A stretch of 22,121 nt of DNA from an uncultured Oscillospiraceae bacterium (GCA_910589085.1 CAJUSG010000041.1:1-22121), one strand, 5' to 3'; positions 6,952 to 14,471 are shown, numbered from the stretch's first letter. Made by a program: numbers and translations. The notes: generated by a model from the letters alone, not told the origin.

Positions 6952-7725
6952 ATGAATCGCCGCTACCGCAAGACCATCATCGCCGGCAACTGGAAGATGA
7001 ACAACACCCTGTCCCAGACCAAGGCCTTTGCCGAGGAGATCAAACCCATCATGCCCAAGGGCAAGTGGTGCAATGTGGTGCTGTGCGTCCCCGCCGTAAA
7101 CATTCAGGCCGCTGTCCGCCTGTTCAAGGACTGCCACATCGCCATCGGCGCTGAGACCTGCCACGAGCTGGACCACGGCGCCTACACCGGCGAGATCACC
7201 GCCGCCATGATTAAGGAGGCGGGGGCCAAGTACGTCATCATCGGCCACTCCGAGCGCCGCCAGTACTACAACGAGACCGACTTCACCGTGAACAAGAAGG
7301 TCCACGCCGCCATTGAGGCCGGTCTGATCCCCATTATCTGTGTGGGCGAGAGCCTGGAGCAGCGGGAGCTGGGCGTTACCATGGAGCTCATTGCCTACCA
7401 GGTGAAGTGTGCCCTGGCCAATGTGGCCCCCGAGAAGGCCCGCCACATCGTCATCGCCTACGAGCCCCTGTGGGCCATCGGCACCGGCAAGACCGCCACC
7501 GCCGAGCAGGCCGGCGAGGTCTGCCAGGCCATCCGCACCGTCATCCGCAAGCAGTACGGCGCCCATGTGGCCCGATCCGTCACCATCCAGTACGGCGGCT
7601 CCATGAACGCCAAGAACGCCGAGGAGCTGCTGGCTCAGCCCGACGTTGACGGCGGCCTCATCGGCGGCGCCGCTCTGAAGCCCGCCGACTTCGTGAAGAT
7701 CATCGAGGCTGCTAATCAGGAGTGA
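6952..7725 (+). CDS. tpiA: Triose-phosphate isomerase
   Basis: Interconverts dihydroxyacetone phosphate and glyceraldehyde 3-phosphate. The 257 residues form a standard TIM barrel. Seen: AGNWKMN with Asn13 and Lys15, IIGHSERR with electrophile His99, AYEPLWAIGTGK with catalytic base Glu171, and the phosphate-binding YGGSMN and GGAALK loops at the C-terminus. The stretch around residues 66-81 reads GAETCHELDHGAYTGE where GAQN...SGAFTGE is usual; this is a lineage-type variation, not loss of a catalytic residue. ATG 6952 follows AGGAGAG by about 8-9 bases. A small GGACC...GGTCC hairpin lies just upstream (6906-6920). It is probably cotranscribed with pgk despite the 145-base gap with repeat copy B. 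Confidence 0.97.
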   Translation: MNRRYRKTIIAGNWKMNNTLSQTKAFAEEIKPIMPKGKWCNVVLCVPAVNIQAAVRLFKDCHIAIGAETCHELDHGAYTGEITAAMIKEAGAKYVIIGHSERRQYYNETDFTVNKKVHAAIEAGLIPIICVGESLEQRELGVTMELIAYQVKCALANVAPEKARHIVIAYEPLWAIGTGKTATAEQAGEVCQAIRTVIRKQYGAHVARSVTIQYGGSMNAKNAEELLAQPDVDGGLIGGAALKPADFVKIIEAANQE

Positions 7726-7766
7726 TTCGGGCGGAGGCGGGGGAGGTTTCGCCGCCCCGGCGGCGA

Positions 7767-7794
7767 GTGACTTTGCCAACAGCGGCAAAGTCAC
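7767..7794. repeat. Perfect 11-bp inverted repeat (hairpin 1 of the tpiA-gpmI gap)
   Basis: GTGACTTTGCC (7767-7777), loop AACAGC, GGCAAAGTCAC (7784-7794). There is no T-run on either strand, so this is not a classical terminator. Confidence 0.85.
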
Positions 7795-7804
7795 CAAAAC
7801 GCCG

Positions 7805-7825
7805 TTCAGGGGCGCTGCCCCTGAA
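7805..7825. repeat. Perfect 9-bp inverted repeat (hairpin 2 of the tpiA-gpmI gap)
   Basis: TTCAGGGGC (7805-7813), loop GCT, GCCCCTGAA (7817-7825), followed by AACCCC rather than T residues. It lies 10 bases after hairpin 1, suggesting a single composite element. Confidence 0.85.
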
Positions 7826-7944
7826 AACCCCGTACCTGCGCCCCACGTCTCAGCGCCGTTTACGGCCGCCCGCCCGGCCTCCGGCCTTTGTCGGAGGCGC
7901 GTGACGCGGGGACGGTTTTCAGCAATGAAAGAAAGGGCTGTTTT

Positions 7945-9459
7945 ATGAAAACACCTACTACTTTAATTATCATGGATGGGTTCGGCATGGAGGGTCCCTC
8001 CGCCGGCAACGCGGTGGTCAACGCCTCCACCCCCAATCTGGATAAGTTTTTCTCCCAGTGTCCTCACAGCAGGCTGTCCGCCTCCGGACTGGACGTGGGC
8101 CTGCCCGACGGCCAGATGGGCAACAGCGAGGTGGGCCACACCAACATCGGCGCGGGCCGGGTTGTGTTCCAGGACCTGCCCCACATCAGCCGAGACATCG
8201 AGACTGGCGCATTTTTCGAAAATCCCGCCTACCTGGAGGCCATGGAGAACTGCCGGGAGTGGGGCTCCGCCCTGCACCTGATGGGTCTGCTGTCCGACGG
8301 CGGCGTTCACAGCCATATCACCCACCTGTACGCCCTGTTGAAGATGGCCCAGGATCAGGGTCTGAAAAAGGTCTATGTCCACTGCTTCCTGGACGGCCGT
8401 GACGTGCCCCCCTCCTCCGGCAAGAGCTATGTGGAGAAGCTCCAGGCCAAGATGCAGCAGCTGGGCGTCGGTCAGATCGCCACCATTATGGGCCGGTACT
8501 ACGCCATGGACCGGGACAAGCGCTGGGAACGCCTTCAGAAGGCCTACGACGCCATTGTCTGCGGCCAGGCCCCCTTCGTGGCCGACGGCGCCGACGCCGT
8601 TCAGGCCTCCTACGACGCCGGGGTGACCGATGAGTTCATGGTGCCTGTGGTCTGCGCCAAGGACGCTCAGTTCCGGGACAATGACTCGGTAATCTTTTTC
8701 AACTTCCGCCCCGACCGGGCCCGGGAGATCACCCGTTGCCTGGTGGACGAGGACTTCACCGAGCTGGAGCGCAAAACCGGCTTTATCCCTGTGGACTTTG
8801 TGTGCACCACTGAGTACGATGCCACCATGCCCAACGTGGCGGTGGCCTACCCCCGGCAGAAGCTGACGAATATTTTTGGGGAGTACATCTCCAACCTGGG
8901 GCTGACCCAGCTGCGCATCGCCGAAACCGAGAAGTACGCTCATGTGACCTTCTTCTTCAACGGCGGCGTGGAACAGGTCTTCCCCGGGGAGGACCGGTGC
9001 CTGATTAACTCCCCCAAGGTGGCCACCTACGACCTCCAGCCCGAGATGTCGGCCTACGAGGTCACCGAGGAGGCGGTGAAGCGCATCCTCAGCGGCAGCT
9101 ATGACGTGATTATCCTCAACTTCGCCAACTGCGACATGGTGGGCCACACCGGCGTGTACGAGGCCGCCTGCAAGGCGGTGTCCACCGTGGACGAGTGCGT
9201 GGGCAAGGTGGTGGACGCCACCTCCAAGATGGGCGGCGTGTCCCTCATCACCGCCGACCACGGCAACGCCGAGCGGATGGTGGACACGGACGGCTCCCCC
9301 TTTACCGCCCACACCACCAACCTGGTGCCCTTCTGCATTGTAGGGGCCAACGTCACCCTGCGGGACGGCCGCCTGTGCGACATCGCCCCCACCATGCTGG
9401 ACCTGATGGGCCTGGAGAAGCCCGTCGAAATGGACGGCCAGACTCTGATCGTGAAATAG
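7945..9459 (+). CDS. gpmI: 2,3-bisphosphoglycerate-independent phosphoglycerate mutase
   Basis: Isomerises 3-phosphoglycerate to 2-phosphoglycerate with two Mn2+ ions and a phosphoserine intermediate. The 504 residues fit the alkaline-phosphatase-superfamily iPGM. Seen: metal-ligand start LIIMDGFG, DGQMGNSEVGHTNIGAG with nucleophile Ser61, LDGRDVPPSSG, MGRYYAMDRDKRWER, FNFRPDRAREI, FANCDMVGHTG and TADHGNAERM, covering both the phosphatase and inserted transferase domains. ATG 7945 is chosen because AAAGGG lies 7 bases upstream; the in-frame start at 7888 would extend into the repeat gap. Mn dependence and pH sensitivity of this enzyme type are known in endospore-forming Firmicutes. Confidence 0.97.
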   Translation: MKTPTTLIIMDGFGMEGPSAGNAVVNASTPNLDKFFSQCPHSRLSASGLDVGLPDGQMGNSEVGHTNIGAGRVVFQDLPHISRDIETGAFFENPAYLEAMENCREWGSALHLMGLLSDGGVHSHITHLYALLKMAQDQGLKKVYVHCFLDGRDVPPSSGKSYVEKLQAKMQQLGVGQIATIMGRYYAMDRDKRWERLQKAYDAIVCGQAPFVADGADAVQASYDAGVTDEFMVPVVCAKDAQFRDNDSVIFFNFRPDRAREITRCLVDEDFTELERKTGFIPVDFVCTTEYDATMPNVAVAYPRQKLTNIFGEYISNLGLTQLRIAETEKYAHVTFFFNGGVEQVFPGEDRCLINSPKVATYDLQPEMSAYEVTEEAVKRILSGSYDVIILNFANCDMVGHTGVYEAACKAVSTVDECVGKVVDATSKMGGVSLITADHGNAERMVDTDGSPFTAHTTNLVPFCIVGANVTLRDGRLCDIAPTMLDLMGLEKPVEMDGQTLIVK

Positions 9460-9498
9460 CAGCGGCCTGAGCCGTTTATTACCAATATCTGTTGCCCC

Positions 9499-9516
9499 GC
9501 GGGGGACCCCGCTTTT
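9499..9516 (+). terminator. Weak terminator-like hairpin between gpmI and eno
   Basis: GCGGG, loop GGAC, CCCGC, then TTTTCT. The stem is only five base pairs and the U-tract is short, so at most it would attenuate transcription before eno. Confidence 0.35.
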
Positions 9517-9558
9517 CTAATGATAATCCTGCAACAATTTGAAAGGAGATCAAACACT

Positions 9559-10860
9559 ATGAAGCAGATGATCGAAATTGTAGACGTAATCGGCCGTGAG
9601 ATTCTGGACAGCCGCGGCAATCCCACCGTCGAGGTAGAGGTCTACCTGGAAGACGGCACCATGGGCCGGGCCGCTGTGCCCTCCGGCGCCTCCACCGGTA
9701 TCTATGAGGCCTGCGAGCTCCGCGACGGCGACAAGGGCCGCTATATGGGCAAGGGCGTGGAGACCGCTGTCAAGAACGTGAACACCGAGATCGCCGAGTG
9801 CCTGATCGGCATGAACGTGCTGGACCAGACCGCCATCGACAAGGCCATGATCGAGCTGGACGGCAAGCCCAACAAGGACCGTCTGGGCGCCAACGCCATT
9901 CTGGGCGCCTCCCTGGCCTGCGCCAAGGCCGCCGCCAACTCCCTGGGCGTCTCCCTGTACAACTATATCGGCGGCGTCAACGCCAAGCAGCTGCCCGTGC
10001 CCATGATGAACATCCTCAACGGCGGCGCTCACGCCACCAACAACGTGGAGATCCAGGAGTTCATGATCATGCCCGTGGGCGCCCCCACCTGGAAAGAGGC
10101 CCTGCGCCGCTGCGCCGAGGTGTTCCACCAGCTGAAGAAGACCCTGAAGGAGAACGGCACCCCCGCCGCCGGCGTGGGCGACGAGGGCGGCTACGCCCCC
10201 AACCTGAAGAAGGACGAGGACGCCCTGAAGGTGATCGTGGCTGCCATCGAGAAGGCCGGCTACAAGCCCGGCGAGGACTTCAAGATCGCCATCGACGCCG
10301 CCTCCTCCGAGTGGTGGAACGAGGAGGAGAAGTGCTATATCCAGCCCAAGAGCAACAAGAAGCTGACCCAGCAGCAGCTGGTGAACATGTGGAAGAAGTT
10401 CGCCGACACCTACCCCATCATCTCCCTGGAGGACGGCATGGCCGAGACCGACTGGGAGGGCTGGGCCATGCTGACCAAGGCCATCGGCGACAAGGTTCAG
10501 CTGGTGGGCGACGACCTGTTCGTCACCAACGTGTCCCGGCTGTCCACCGGCATTGAGAAGAAGGTGGGCAACGCCATCCTCATCAAGGTCAACCAGATCG
10601 GCACCCTCACCGAGACCCTGGACGCCATCCAGATGGCCAACCGGGCCGGCTACACCGCCATCGTGTCCCACCGCTCCGGCGAGACCGAGGACTCCACCAT
10701 CGCTGACATCGCCGTGGCCCTCAACGCCGGCCAGATCAAGACCGGCGCTCCCAGCCGCACCGACCGCGTGGCCAAGTACAACCAGCTGCTGCGCATCGAG
10801 GAGGAGCTGGGCGACGTGGCCGAGTACCCCGGCATGAAGGCTTTCTTCAACCTGCGCTAA
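9559..10860 (+). CDS. eno: Enolase (phosphopyruvate hydratase)
   Basis: Dehydrates 2-phosphoglycerate to phosphoenolpyruvate with Mg2+. The 433 residues match family size. Seen: GREILDSRGNPTVEVEV, the mobile loop PSGASTGIYEA, NNVEIQEFMIMPVGA, GDEGGYAPNL, the metal ligand in SLEDGMAETDWEGW, DDLFVTN, LIKVNQIGTLTE with the catalytic Lys, SHRSGETEDSTIAD and GAPSRTDRVAKYNQLLRIEE. ATG 9559 has AAAGGAGAT 8 bases ahead; the in-frame start at 9520 has no comparable signal. It is the last gene of the lower-glycolysis run, followed at once by a strong bidirectional terminator. Codon use is extremely biased, consistent with abundant protein. Confidence 0.98.
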   Translation: MKQMIEIVDVIGREILDSRGNPTVEVEVYLEDGTMGRAAVPSGASTGIYEACELRDGDKGRYMGKGVETAVKNVNTEIAECLIGMNVLDQTAIDKAMIELDGKPNKDRLGANAILGASLACAKAAANSLGVSLYNYIGGVNAKQLPVPMMNILNGGAHATNNVEIQEFMIMPVGAPTWKEALRRCAEVFHQLKKTLKENGTPAAGVGDEGGYAPNLKKDEDALKVIVAAIEKAGYKPGEDFKIAIDAASSEWWNEEEKCYIQPKSNKKLTQQQLVNMWKKFADTYPIISLEDGMAETDWEGWAMLTKAIGDKVQLVGDDLFVTNVSRLSTGIEKKVGNAILIKVNQIGTLTETLDAIQMANRAGYTAIVSHRSGETEDSTIADIAVALNAGQIKTGAPSRTDRVAKYNQLLRIEEELGDVAEYPGMKAFFNLR

Positions 10861-10876
10861 GCTCAAGCCAATACAA

Positions 10877-10902
10877 CAGGGCCGCCCAATCGGGCGGCCC
10901 TG
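10877..10902. terminator. Bidirectional intrinsic terminator between eno and obgE
   Basis: A perfect 11-bp stem, CAGGGCCGCCC (10877-10887) / GGGCGGCCCTG (10892-10902), has a four-base loop AATC. Pyrimidine/T-rich sequence follows on each strand (CTTTGCTCTCTT on plus, TTGTATT on minus). It lies between the convergent stops of eno (10860) and obgE (10924). Confidence 0.8.
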
Positions 10903-10923
10903 CTTTGCTCTCTTCCAAAAATC

Positions 10924-12204
10924 CTATCTCTGGTACTCAAACTCCAGGTCGTACATGGACACAATATCCCCGTCCTTGATGCCCATCTCCTCCAGCTTGT
11001 CGAACAGCCCGGACTGGCGCAGCTTCTGGTCGAACCAGTTCCGGGACTCGTAGTCGCCAAAGTTGACATTGGCGATGAGCCGCTGGAGCCAGGGGGCGTC
11101 CACCACCCAGGTGCCGTCGAACTCCTGAATATCCACCGCCCCGTCGGTGTCCACCTCGGGGGGGCGCTCCACATAGGTGGGCTCGTACACCGCCACGGGG
11201 GGCAGCTCCTGAAGGAGCTGGGCGGTACGCAGCACCAGCTCTCGGGTGCCCTGGTGGGCGGCAGCGGAGATGGTGACCAGCTCCAGCCCCAGCCCCTCCA
11301 CATGGGCGCGGAGCGCGTCCAGCAGGGCGGGGTCGGTCATAATATCCGCCTTGTTGGCCGCCACGATCATCTTCCGCCCGGCCAGCTCGGGGGAGTACTG
11401 GCGCAGCTCTTCGTTGATGGCCTCGAAGTCGGCTACCGGGTCCCGCCCCTCGGAGCCGGAGACATCCACCACATGGATGAGCAGCCGGCAGCGGTCGATG
11501 TGCCGCAAAAAGTCGTGGCCCAGGCCGGCCCCCTCGGCCGCCCCCTCGATGATGCCGGGGATATCCGCCATGACGAAGGACACCCCCTCCTCCACATACA
11601 CCACCCCCAGGTTGGGGAAGAGGGTGGTAAAATGGTAGTTGGCGATCTTGGGCTGGGCCCGGCTGACCACGGAAAGCAGGGTGGACTTGCCCACGTTGGG
11701 GAAGCCCACCAGCCCCACGTCTGCCAGCAGCTTCAGCTCCAGCACCACGTCCCGGCTCTGGCCGGGCAGGCCCGCCTTGGCGAACCGGGGCACCTGCCGG
11801 GTGGGGGTGGCGAAGTGCTGATTGCCCCAGCCCCCCCGGCCCCCACGGCACAGCACAAAGCGGTCGGTCTGAGACATGTCCTGGATAATCTCCCGGGTCT
11901 CGGCGTCCCGGATAATGGTCCCCCGGGGCACCCGGATGACCAGATCCTCCCCGTCCCTGCCGGTGCACCGCTTGCCCGCGCCGTCGGCCCCGCTGCCGGC
12001 GGTGTATTTCCGCTTATAGCGGAAGTCCATCAGGGTGGACATGTGGTCGTTGATCTCCACCACAATATTGCCGCCCCGGCCGCCGTCGCCCCCGTCGGGA
12101 CCACCGTTGGCCACATATTTCTCCCGGTGGAAGGACACCACGCCGTTGCCCCCGTTGCCGGAGCGGACGGTGATCTTCGCCGTATCTACAAAGGGTGCTG
12201 CCAT
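10924..12204 (-). CDS. obgE: Obg-family GTPase (ribosome-associated)
   Basis: Essential GTPase that acts in 50S subunit assembly and stress/sporulation control. The 426 residues show three domains. These are the glycine-rich Obg fold (residues ~1-158, with GNGGNG, PDGGDGGRGG and RGGRGGWGNQ); the G domain, with GFPNVGKST (G1), FTTL switch I, DIPGIIEGA (G3) and NKAD (G4); and a C-terminal OCT domain seen in Gram-positive members, ending LEFEYQR. ATG 12204 is chosen: AAGGAGGT is 7 bases upstream and overlaps the alternative GTG. In Firmicutes obg normally follows rplU-prp-rpmA closely. Here five other genes and a terminator intervene, and no good promoter is visible in the 53-base gap before it. 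Confidence 0.97.
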   Translation of the reverse strand: MAAPFVDTAKITVRSGNGGNGVVSFHREKYVANGGPDGGDGGRGGNIVVEINDHMSTLMDFRYKRKYTAGSGADGAGKRCTGRDGEDLVIRVPRGTIIRDAETREIIQDMSQTDRFVLCRGGRGGWGNQHFATPTRQVPRFAKAGLPGQSRDVVLELKLLADVGLVGFPNVGKSTLLSVVSRAQPKIANYHFTTLFPNLGVVYVEEGVSFVMADIPGIIEGAAEGAGLGHDFLRHIDRCRLLIHVVDVSGSEGRDPVADFEAINEELRQYSPELAGRKMIVAANKADIMTDPALLDALRAHVEGLGLELVTISAAAHQGTRELVLRTAQLLQELPPVAVYEPTYVERPPEVDTDGAVDIQEFDGTWVVDAPWLQRLIANVNFGDYESRNWFDQKLRQSGLFDKLEEMGIKDGDIVSMYDLEFEYQR

Positions 12205-12257
12205 CTCGGGCACCTCCTTCTACTCAAAAGCTGTCTTTTCCATTCCCGGACTGTCTA

Positions 12258-12569
12258 TCAGCCTGCGTTCTTTGATAAAAGCATCACATTCCACTGATAC
12301 ACGTCGCACCGGTAATAGCCTCTCTGTATAATCGGGTCGTCATTGGCGATTTTCTGTGCCTCGGCCAGGTTCTTCGCCTCAAAAAGCACCATCGCTCCAT
12401 CCATGGTCCCCAGCTCCATATTGCCAAACACACCCGCCGCAAGGTAACGCTCCGCCGCAATTTTTTGCAGATACTCCATGGAGTCCATGGCATCCTGCTC
12501 TGTCTCCTGTCTGTCTCCGATTTTGTAATCAATCCTGGCGTAAAGCACGCTGCCCTCTTTTAAATTCAT
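12258..12569 (-). CDS. YciI-like (YCII domain) protein, copy 1
   Basis: Small 103-residue protein of the dimeric ferredoxin-like YCII superfamily: a conserved pattern of ARIDYKIGDR-type first strand, ERYLAAGVFGNMELGTMDGA, VLFEAKNLAEAQKIANDDP and YYRCDVYQWNVML. The family includes muconolactone isomerase-like folds and small enzymes, but substrate is unknown. ATG 12569 follows AAAGGGGAC. It is 14 bases downstream of the other YciI-like gene, so the two are translated from one message, but the sequences are diverged enough that they are not a recent duplication. It is the last cassette gene before obgE. Confidence 0.75.
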   Translation of the reverse strand: MNLKEGSVLYARIDYKIGDRQETEQDAMDSMEYLQKIAAERYLAAGVFGNMELGTMDGAMVLFEAKNLAEAQKIANDDPIIQRGYYRCDVYQWNVMLLSKNAG

Positions 12570-12583
12570 AGCCGTCCCCTTTC

Positions 12584-12883
12584 TTATAGCAGATAGTTAT
12601 TTTCCTGATTCGCGGGCTGGAGGGCCTTCAGCTTGTAGGTGGCGAAGCCCTCCGCCACCAGCGGCTCCTGTTTGCACAGCTCCTCGGCCACCTCATAGCT
12701 CTCGGCCCGGAGAATATACATCCCCGCCACGCCGGGATACCCCTTGAACACCCCGGCCAGCTCGATGTGTCCGGCCTCATCCAAAGCCTTCAGGTTGGCC
12801 ACATGCCGCTCCACGGCGGCCTTGGTCAGCCGGTTGTAGATCTTGGTCTTCTCGATAAACATGACATAAATCCATTGCTCCAT
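12584..12883 (-). CDS. YciI-like (YCII domain) protein, copy 2
   Basis: 99-residue YCII-type protein. Seen: WIYVMFIEKTKIYNRLT, VERHVANLKALDEAGHIELA, GMYILRAESYEVAEELCKQEP and a C-terminal strand GFATYKLKAL, the usual alpha/beta order. The internal His in the VERHVANLK helix corresponds to a commonly conserved His in the family. Start ATG 12883 is preceded by AAGGAG with an 8-base spacer; the longer TTG-initiated frame overlaps the PPC gene stop and is less likely. The function is unknown; proximity to a flavodoxin suggests a small redox or aromatic-compound pathway, which is only inference. Confidence 0.75.
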   Translation of the reverse strand: MEQWIYVMFIEKTKIYNRLTKAAVERHVANLKALDEAGHIELAGVFKGYPGVAGMYILRAESYEVAEELCKQEPLVAEGFATYKLKALQPANQENNYLL

Positions 12884-12902
12884 AGGTGTTTCTCCTTCCT
12901 GT

Positions 12903-13331
12903 TTAATCTTCAAATTCCAGCAGGTTCAGCCCCACGGCGTCGCTGAATTTCCGGCTGATCCGGCCGTCCCAGGTCTGCAAAAACAGCTCCAGAGTTGCGC
13001 TGATGGTACAGGCGGACAGGTGGCCGGCGTGGACCTCCCCGGTCACCGGGCTGCCGATGGTGATGTGCAGGTGGAGGTAGGGCTTTCCCTCCTGGCGGGT
13101 CACGTTCCCCACCAGGGCGGAGATCTCATACTGCCCCTGATAGCGCTGGGAGTAGTATTTCTCCTCCACCGCATCAAAAATACCGATGGTCACATCGTTG
13201 GCCGCCCCCAGGGCGGAGACCGTCCCCAGTTGGACATTCTCCTGGTCCACCAGCCTGGTCAGGCAGTCCACCACCTCCTCGCCGGGGTCCAGACGCAGGG
13301 CAAAGCCCTGGGGAAATTGTCTGTATTTCAT
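12903..13331 (-). CDS. PPC/DUF296-domain protein
   Basis: 142-residue single-domain PPC (plant and prokaryote conserved, DUF296) protein. Seen: an N-terminal FALRLDPGEEVVDCL strand-helix, TVSALGAANDVTIGIFD, a histidine pair in HLHIT (His87, His89), and HAGHL (His101, His104), the probable metal-binding set of prokaryotic PPC proteins. Plant PPC domains occur in AT-hook proteins, but bacterial stand-alone copies form trimers of unclear role and this one has no AT hook. ATG 13331 has GAGGTG 7 bases upstream; an in-frame TTG at 13346 overlaps that signal. It is 11 bases after the flavodoxin stop. Confidence 0.85.
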   Translation of the reverse strand: MKYRQFPQGFALRLDPGEEVVDCLTRLVDQENVQLGTVSALGAANDVTIGIFDAVEEKYYSQRYQGQYEISALVGNVTRQEGKPYLHLHITIGSPVTGEVHAGHLSACTISATLELFLQTWDGRISRKFSDAVGLNLLEFED

Positions 13332-13342
13332 ATCAAAGCACC

Positions 13343-13798
13343 TCAATTCTCTTTCTGCGCGGCGTTCAGCAATCCGTCCAAAAACTGGCAGGCGTTTTTC
13401 AGGTCGGTCTCATCCGGGTGGCCCTTGGCGATCCCGCCCACCAGCTTGAAGGGTCCGAAGGTGTCGTAGCCCTTGCAGCCGAAGCTGCCCACGATCCGGG
13501 CGTCCTTCTCCAGGACCGCCTCCTCAATGGCCTTTGTCCCGTTGCTGCCCCCGTAGGTGGCCAGAAAAAACACCTTTTTATCCCGGGGAAGGTTGTTTTT
13601 GGCAAATTCCACCACGCTCTGGTGGAATTTCCCGAAGTAGATGCCCGAGGCGAAGCCGATTAGGGCATAGCCGCTCAGGCCGGCGCTTTTCACAGCCAAG
13701 GCGTCTATGAGGGTAACCTCCCGCCCCTGGGCGACGGCCTCCGCCAGCTTTCTGGTGTTGCCGTGGTGGGCTGAGTAGTAGACGATGGCGGTCCTCAT
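13343..13798 (-). CDS. Flavodoxin-family protein
   Basis: 151-residue flavodoxin-like FMN protein, probably a low-potential electron carrier or small oxidoreductase. Seen: the first strand and phosphate loop TAIVYYSAHHGNTRKLAEA (residues 3-21), the FASGIYFGKFHQS stretch facing the flavin, FFLATYGGSNG in the second flavin loop, and a C-terminal CKGYDTFGPFKLVGGIAKGHP typical of a clostridial subgroup. Start ATG 13798 overlaps the acetyltransferase stop by four bases (ATGA), with AGGAGA about 9 bases upstream, indicating translational coupling. The redox partner is not visible in the window. Confidence 0.9.
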   Translation of the reverse strand: MRTAIVYYSAHHGNTRKLAEAVAQGREVTLIDALAVKSAGLSGYALIGFASGIYFGKFHQSVVEFAKNNLPRDKKVFFLATYGGSNGTKAIEEAVLEKDARIVGSFGCKGYDTFGPFKLVGGIAKGHPDETDLKNACQFLDGLLNAAQKEN

Positions 13799-14406
13799 AA
13801 TTGGCAGTCTCCTATTTTCCGGTCCCGAAAGTAATATTCCCGGTCGTGGTCGTTTACTTCCCGCAGGATTCTGCAGGGATTGCCCACCGCTACCACGTTG
13901 GAGGGCAGGTCCTTTGTAACGACGGAGCCCGCGCCCACCACCACGTTGTCTCCCATGGTAACGCCGGGCACCACAACCACATTGGCCCCCAGCCAGCAGT
14001 TGCGGCCAATGCGGATGGGGGCGTTGTACTGATAGTACCGTTCCCGCAGCTCGGGGTCAATGGGGTGGCCGGCTGTGGCCAGTACCACGTTGGGCCCGAA
14101 CTGGGTAAAATCGCCCACATAGATGTGGGTGTCGTCCACCAGGGTCAGGTTGAAATTGGCATAGATGCTGCTTCCGAAATGGACATGCCGTCCGCCCCAG
14201 TTGGCATGGAAGGGGGTCTCAATATAGCAGTCCTCTCCAAGCTCGGCGAACATCTCCTTCAGCAGGGCTGTTTTCCGCTCCAGATCTGAGGGTCTAATCT
14301 GATTGAACTCATAAAGGCGGTCCAGGCACCTCAGCTGATCCCGCTGAAGGCTCTCATCACCGGGGAGGTAGAGCTGTCCGCCGTGCTGTTTCTCACGGAT
14401 GTCCAT
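13795..14406 (-). CDS. Maltose/galactoside O-acetyltransferase-like (hexapeptide-repeat) protein
   Basis: 203-residue trimeric left-handed beta-helix acetyltransferase of the Maa/LacA/NodL type, which transfers acetyl from CoA to sugars. Seen: the N-terminal Mac-type helical region (MDIREKQHGG, then CLDRLYEFNQIRPSDLERKT), IETPFHANWG, FNLTLVDDTHIYVGDF, the TAGHP motif with probable catalytic His114, and hexapeptide repeats ending GDNVVVGAGSVVTKDLP...VGNPCRIL. ATG 14406 is chosen because GAGGAGG precedes it by about 7 bases; the longer in-frame start at 14439 lies inside the terminator hairpin. It is the first cassette gene, just after the rpmA terminator. The natural acceptor sugar cannot be read from sequence. 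Confidence 0.9.
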   Translation of the reverse strand: MDIREKQHGGQLYLPGDESLQRDQLRCLDRLYEFNQIRPSDLERKTALLKEMFAELGEDCYIETPFHANWGGRHVHFGSSIYANFNLTLVDDTHIYVGDFTQFGPNVVLATAGHPIDPELRERYYQYNAPIRIGRNCWLGANVVVVPGVTMGDNVVVGAGSVVTKDLPSNVVAVGNPCRILREVNDHDREYYFRDRKIGDCQL

Positions 14407-14423
14407 AGAACGTCCTCCTCTTT

Positions 14424-14460
14424 TAAGAAAAAGCCGCAAACGTAAATCCGTTTGCGGCTT
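14424..14460 (-). terminator. Intrinsic terminator after rpmA
   Basis: A perfect 12-bp stem, 14431-14442 with 14449-14460, has a six-base loop. On the minus strand the stem is followed by TTTCTTAAAA, giving a U-rich tract. It lies 12 bases past the rpmA stop and only about 20 bases before the next start codon, so it separates rplU-prp-rpmA from the acetyltransferase cassette. Confidence 0.88.
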
Positions 14461-14471
14461 CTCAGCGAATG

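Larger units (their letters stand above)
7726..7944. other. Hairpin-rich non-coding gap between tpiA and gpmI
   Basis: The 219-base gap has a composition unlike the neighbouring genes. It contains two strong perfect hairpins (7767-7794 and 7805-7825) joined by ACCAAAACGCCG, then C-rich sequence ending in a GCCTCCGGCC-type palindrome (about 7876-7900). A downstream gpmI-frame extension passes through part of it but has no ribosome binding site. Similar modular sequences (AGTGACTTTG...CAAAGTCACC followed by a GGGGC...GCCCC hairpin) are, to my recollection, dispersed in many Clostridia genomes, so this is probably a mobile or extragenic repeat. Confidence 0.55.

Noticed and set aside
9550..10866. 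Long open frame opposite enolase
   Set aside because: It has the same antisense codon-bias artefact and its translation is G/V/L/H-rich without any motif.
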